A DNA stretch of 64,000 bases from positions 310,001-374,000 of the forward strand of contig CAVSAR010000001.1 in the NCBI GenBank assembly GCA_963726085.1, given 5' to 3'. The notes beneath the pieces are model-generated. The model was not told the DNA's origin, searched no databases, and saw nothing but the letters and a program-made list of their open reading frames with translations. The translations under genes were made by a program, and so were the position numbers. Positions 61,925 through 64,000 of the stretch are shown in pieces. The stretch comes from ZC4RG30 sp963726085 (GTDB lineage Bacteria; Pseudomonadota; Gammaproteobacteria; Steroidobacterales; Steroidobacteraceae). Positions within the stretch are counted from its first letter, which is position 1. Every line of letters starts with the position of its first letter.

Positions 61925-61985
61925 ACAAAAAAGGGCCCAAAAAAGGCCCCCTCCAAGCAAAAGGCCCCCGCTTGGGGGCCTCTTC
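61925..61985 (-). terminator. Two tandem intrinsic terminators
   Basis: On the minus strand, stem GGCCCCC/GGGGGCC (61963-61969 with 61974-61980, loop of 4) is followed by TTTT. Next comes GGGCC/GGCCC (61933-61937 with 61945-61949) followed by a run of Ts. They lie downstream of the secreted-protein operon (62091-64000) and protect the rimP promoter from read-through. Confidence 0.8.
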
Positions 61986-61995
61986 AAGAATCGTT

Positions 61996-62025
61996 CGCTC
62001 CCGCCTGACCCTCCAAGCGGGAGCG
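61996..62025. terminator. Third strong hairpin next to the tandem terminators
   Basis: A perfect 9-pair stem CGCTCCCGC (61996-62004) with GCGGGAGCG (62017-62025), loop of 12, and possible outer pairs GATTC/GAATC on the minus strand. It lies 66 bases after the stop at 62091. There is no T-tract; it may be an RNA 3'-end stabiliser ahead of the real terminators. Confidence 0.45.
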
Positions 62026-62090
62026 GGATTCTAGGACTTTGCCGGCCGCGCGTAAACCCCTGTGGGGGTTGAAATTCCGGGCGTCGCTCC

Positions 62091-62924
62091 CTAGCGCGGA
62101 TTGGCGTGGTGCGAGTCGTCCTGCATCAGGTGCAAGTCCTGGTCGACGCAGGGTGCCGGCTCCGCCATCTCCTTCTGCATCAGCGTCATGCGCCGCGGAC
62201 GCATCTGCCAAGGTTCAGCCAGCACCTTTGGATCCCGTACCAGGGCCTGGTATTCGATCTCGTTGCCGCGCCGCGTCAGACGCTCCGTGACCCGCAAGGC
62301 CTCGGAGTGAATCGCCCCGTTGTCGGCCAGCCAGGTCACGTCGTTGAAGTTGGTGGTCTCCACCACCAGCGTGTCGCCCTCCCAGTGGCCAGTGGCATCG
62401 CCCAGGTAGCTGGGGCTGTCATCCTGACGCACCACCCCGGCGCGCAGCGGCACGATGCGAAAGAACGGACCCGACACGTCCTCGTACAGGAACACCACTT
62501 CGCGGGCGGTCTGCACAATCTTGTCCGGCGGCCCGATCCGCGGCACCCCGGGAGGCTGGCAGCGCAATACCGGATCAAACTGCACCTGCTTGGCATCCAG
62601 CTCACGTACCTTTGCATCGAATTGCGGCTGGTAGCGCGGGCGGTCAGGCGGCGGCCGCGCACCGGCCGGTGCCGCGGCCGCCGGGCTGGCCGGTGCTGGC
62701 GGACAATCTGTTACGCAGACGGAACCGTCGGGCAGCTTCTGGGGCTTTAGAAAATCAATGCCGCCGCCATTGTCCCAGGTGCCGTTGAAGTCCGGATGCC
62801 CGTCGGCGGTGCGCGGTGTCATAGCACCAGGCGCGGCGGCCTCCGCCGCGCTTGCTGTGTTCAGCAAGGCGCCCATCGCACAGGTGCCCAGCAGAACCAA
62901 TAACGAGCGGATACGTGTGTTCAT
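62091..62924 (-). CDS. Secreted protein of unknown function (GHWEGDTLVVET family)
   Basis: A 277-residue exported protein with a signal peptide ending about residue 26 (ASA) and an early TADGHPDFNGTWDNGG. Its Pro-rich middle includes VLRCQPPGVPRIGPP. The conserved block GHWEGDTLVVETTNFNDVTW is followed by SEALRVTERLTRRGNEIEYQALVRDP. I know the block as common in secreted proteins of soil proteobacteria and acidobacteria, but with no proven role. The same block is in the partial gene at 63347-64000. ATGA overlaps the DUF6152-like gene. Confidence 0.75.
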   Translation of the reverse strand: MNTRIRSLLVLLGTCAMGALLNTASAAEAAAPGAMTPRTADGHPDFNGTWDNGGGIDFLKPQKLPDGSVCVTDCPPAPASPAAAAPAGARPPPDRPRYQPQFDAKVRELDAKQVQFDPVLRCQPPGVPRIGPPDKIVQTAREVVFLYEDVSGPFFRIVPLRAGVVRQDDSPSYLGDATGHWEGDTLVVETTNFNDVTWLADNGAIHSEALRVTERLTRRGNEIEYQALVRDPKVLAEPWQMRPRRMTLMQKEMAEPAPCVDQDLHLMQDDSHHANPR

Positions 62925-63337
62925 TTTGGCGTCACCGTTTCTGCCCCGGGGATCTTCGAGAACTGGATCTCACGGCCGTCAGCAAACTTGATGATCAACA
63001 TATACCCCAGGTCCGGCGTACCGGCGCGCGCCGGATAGGCGTGGATCTGCACCGGTTTCCCGTCGCCCAGCAGCGAGGTCTTGGACAGCCCGGCCTTGCG
63101 CATCATTGCCACCGGCAGGGATTCCAGCCGGTACGTCATCGGCTTGCCGTCCTTGCCCTTGGCATCTACGTAGACATACACATGCGGATTCATCCAGTCC
63201 ACGCGTGACACCAATCCCTCGATCTCGAAGCTCTTCGACACGTCAAACACGCCGGAGAGCGAGTGATGCGCCAGCGCCGCCGTGCCATATCCGCACAGCG
63301 GCACCACCAGGATCATCCACAGCAGACGGTTCTTCAT
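62921..63337 (-). CDS. DUF6152-like secreted protein
   Basis: A 138-residue exported protein. The signal peptide ends about residue 23 (ALA), then HHSLSGVFDVSKSFEIEGLVSRVDWMNPHVYVYVD. The AHHS start, the G.V....W.NPH motif and the C-terminal VKFADGREIQF-type strand match DUF6152 as I recall it. The ATG at 63337 has AGGTG 6 bases upstream; a GTG three codons earlier directly follows the previous stop. It is coupled on both sides to two related secreted-protein genes. Function is unknown. Confidence 0.78.
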   Translation of the reverse strand: MKNRLLWMILVVPLCGYGTAALAHHSLSGVFDVSKSFEIEGLVSRVDWMNPHVYVYVDAKGKDGKPMTYRLESLPVAMMRKAGLSKTSLLGDGKPVQIHAYPARAGTPDLGYMLIIKFADGREIQFSKIPGAETVTPK

Positions 63338-63346
63338 TTCTGGCAC

Positions 63347-64000
63347 CTACTGGAAGGTCGTATGCCCGTCCTTGTCGACGGGGTTGCGATCGTTTTCTGC
63401 GCACACGAATTCCATCAGGCTCCAGTCGCGCTGGCGCGCAAAGGTGAATACCCGGTGGTAGGGCTTCTCGAGCGCCTCCGGATCCTCCAGGGTCATCTCA
63501 TCGGTCAGCGTATTGGCATCCGTTGGCGACAGGCCGATGCGCTCCGAGATCCTGAGCTTGTCACTGTGCTTGATACCGGGCCCCAGCTCGGTGATGGTCT
63601 TGATGCCAATCGTTTCCACCACCAGCGTCTGGCCTTCCCAGTGCCCGATCGAATGGCCGAAGATTCCCAGTTCCCAGTCGTCCGGATGTCCACGCCCATC
63701 GGTGTAGATGGAACGCAATTGCATCCAGGCCTCGTGATGCATGGTTACGCGACCAGGGGTAAACAGGAACTCGATGGGATATTGTCCAGTGGCCATCATG
63801 TTGGGCATGCCCGGCGGCATGCAGTTGGAAGTGTCCTTGTGGACCACGCCGTTGTTGTCGCGCACATCCTTCTGCCAGGCCTGGTAGCGCGCCAGATAGG
63901 CTCCCTTGAGCGCCGGCTGTTCCGCAGGCGGGTCGCCCGGGGCCGGGCGACGAAATTTCAATACCCATACGCCGCCCCAGTCAGGCAGCTTATTGAGGGC
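63347..64000 (-). CDS. Secreted protein of the GHWEGDTLVVET family (partial, N-terminus beyond window)
   Basis: 217 residues are visible. The frame stays open to the right edge, so the start and any signal peptide lie outside. It begins LPDWGGVWVLKFRRPAPG, a form of the D-x-G-x-W opening, and has MPPGMPNMM, HHEAWMQLRSIYTDGRGHPDDW and GHWEGQTLVVETIGIKTI. A late segment reads SERIGLSPTDANTLTDEMTLEDPEAL. It is related to the protein at 62091-62924 by the shared block. A TTG at 63961 could be misread as a start. It is the first visible gene of this minus-strand operon. Confidence 0.78.
   Translation of the reverse strand, partial: ALNKLPDWGGVWVLKFRRPAPGDPPAEQPALKGAYLARYQAWQKDVRDNNGVVHKDTSNCMPPGMPNMMATGQYPIEFLFTPGRVTMHHEAWMQLRSIYTDGRGHPDDWELGIFGHSIGHWEGQTLVVETIGIKTITELGPGIKHSDKLRISERIGLSPTDANTLTDEMTLEDPEALEKPYHRVFTFARQRDWSLMEFVCAENDRNPVDKDGHTTFQ

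Noticed and set aside
61873..62090. tRNA gene upstream of rimP
   Set aside because: No T-arm consensus or cloverleaf could be built on either strand; only terminator hairpins are present.

Overview
The window is high-GC, gene-dense bacterial chromosome. Conserved gene order points to a gammaproteobacterium: the block gyrA-serC-serA-pheA-hisC-aroA-cmk-rpsA-ihfB, the run scpA-scpB-rluB beside trpS and yciO, smc-zipA-ligA, and rimP-nusA-infB-rbfA-truB-rpsO-pnp. PEP-CTERM proteins, a DksA without a full set of zinc cysteines, a PhaR regulator and a phenol-type flavocytochrome suggest a soil or aquatic lineage near the Xanthomonadales/Nevskiales. That placement is inference. No CRISPR array, insertion sequence, rRNA or tRNA was recognised.

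Bases 1-23000 are mostly accessory. They hold a probable 6S RNA gene (about 598-832), a lipoprotein beta-propeller, and two tandem PEP-CTERM paralogues that each have a consensus sigma-54 promoter and a shared far-upstream element. Next come an RND efflux pair facing a hybrid sensor kinase, a GtrA-methyltransferase pair, and a phospholipase D-like lipoprotein facing a membrane-anchored formylglycine-generating enzyme. A flavoprotein-cytochrome c-Tat protein operon (17-19 kb) lies opposite a secreted protein and an MFS exporter. galU closes this part.

Bases 23400-63000 are largely core genome. Minus-strand operons for aromatic amino acid, serine and histidine synthesis, chromosome segregation, DNA ligation, RNA processing and translation initiation dominate. 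Plus-strand sets (ubiG-gph-yciK; yciB-ppiC; queF, dksA, gluQ, phaR) are interleaved. The clearest intruder is a TIR-TolB-like-TPR gene placed antiparallel between cmk and rpsA. Two genes, scpA and a parvulin-type lipoprotein, are readable only if single extra bases are removed, which means either assembly error or real disruption.

The right edge (62-64 kb) carries a secreted-protein cluster: a DUF6152-like protein between two related proteins of unknown function, the last cut by the window end. Many minus-strand genes overlap by ATGA or abut, so translation is probably coupled along the operons.
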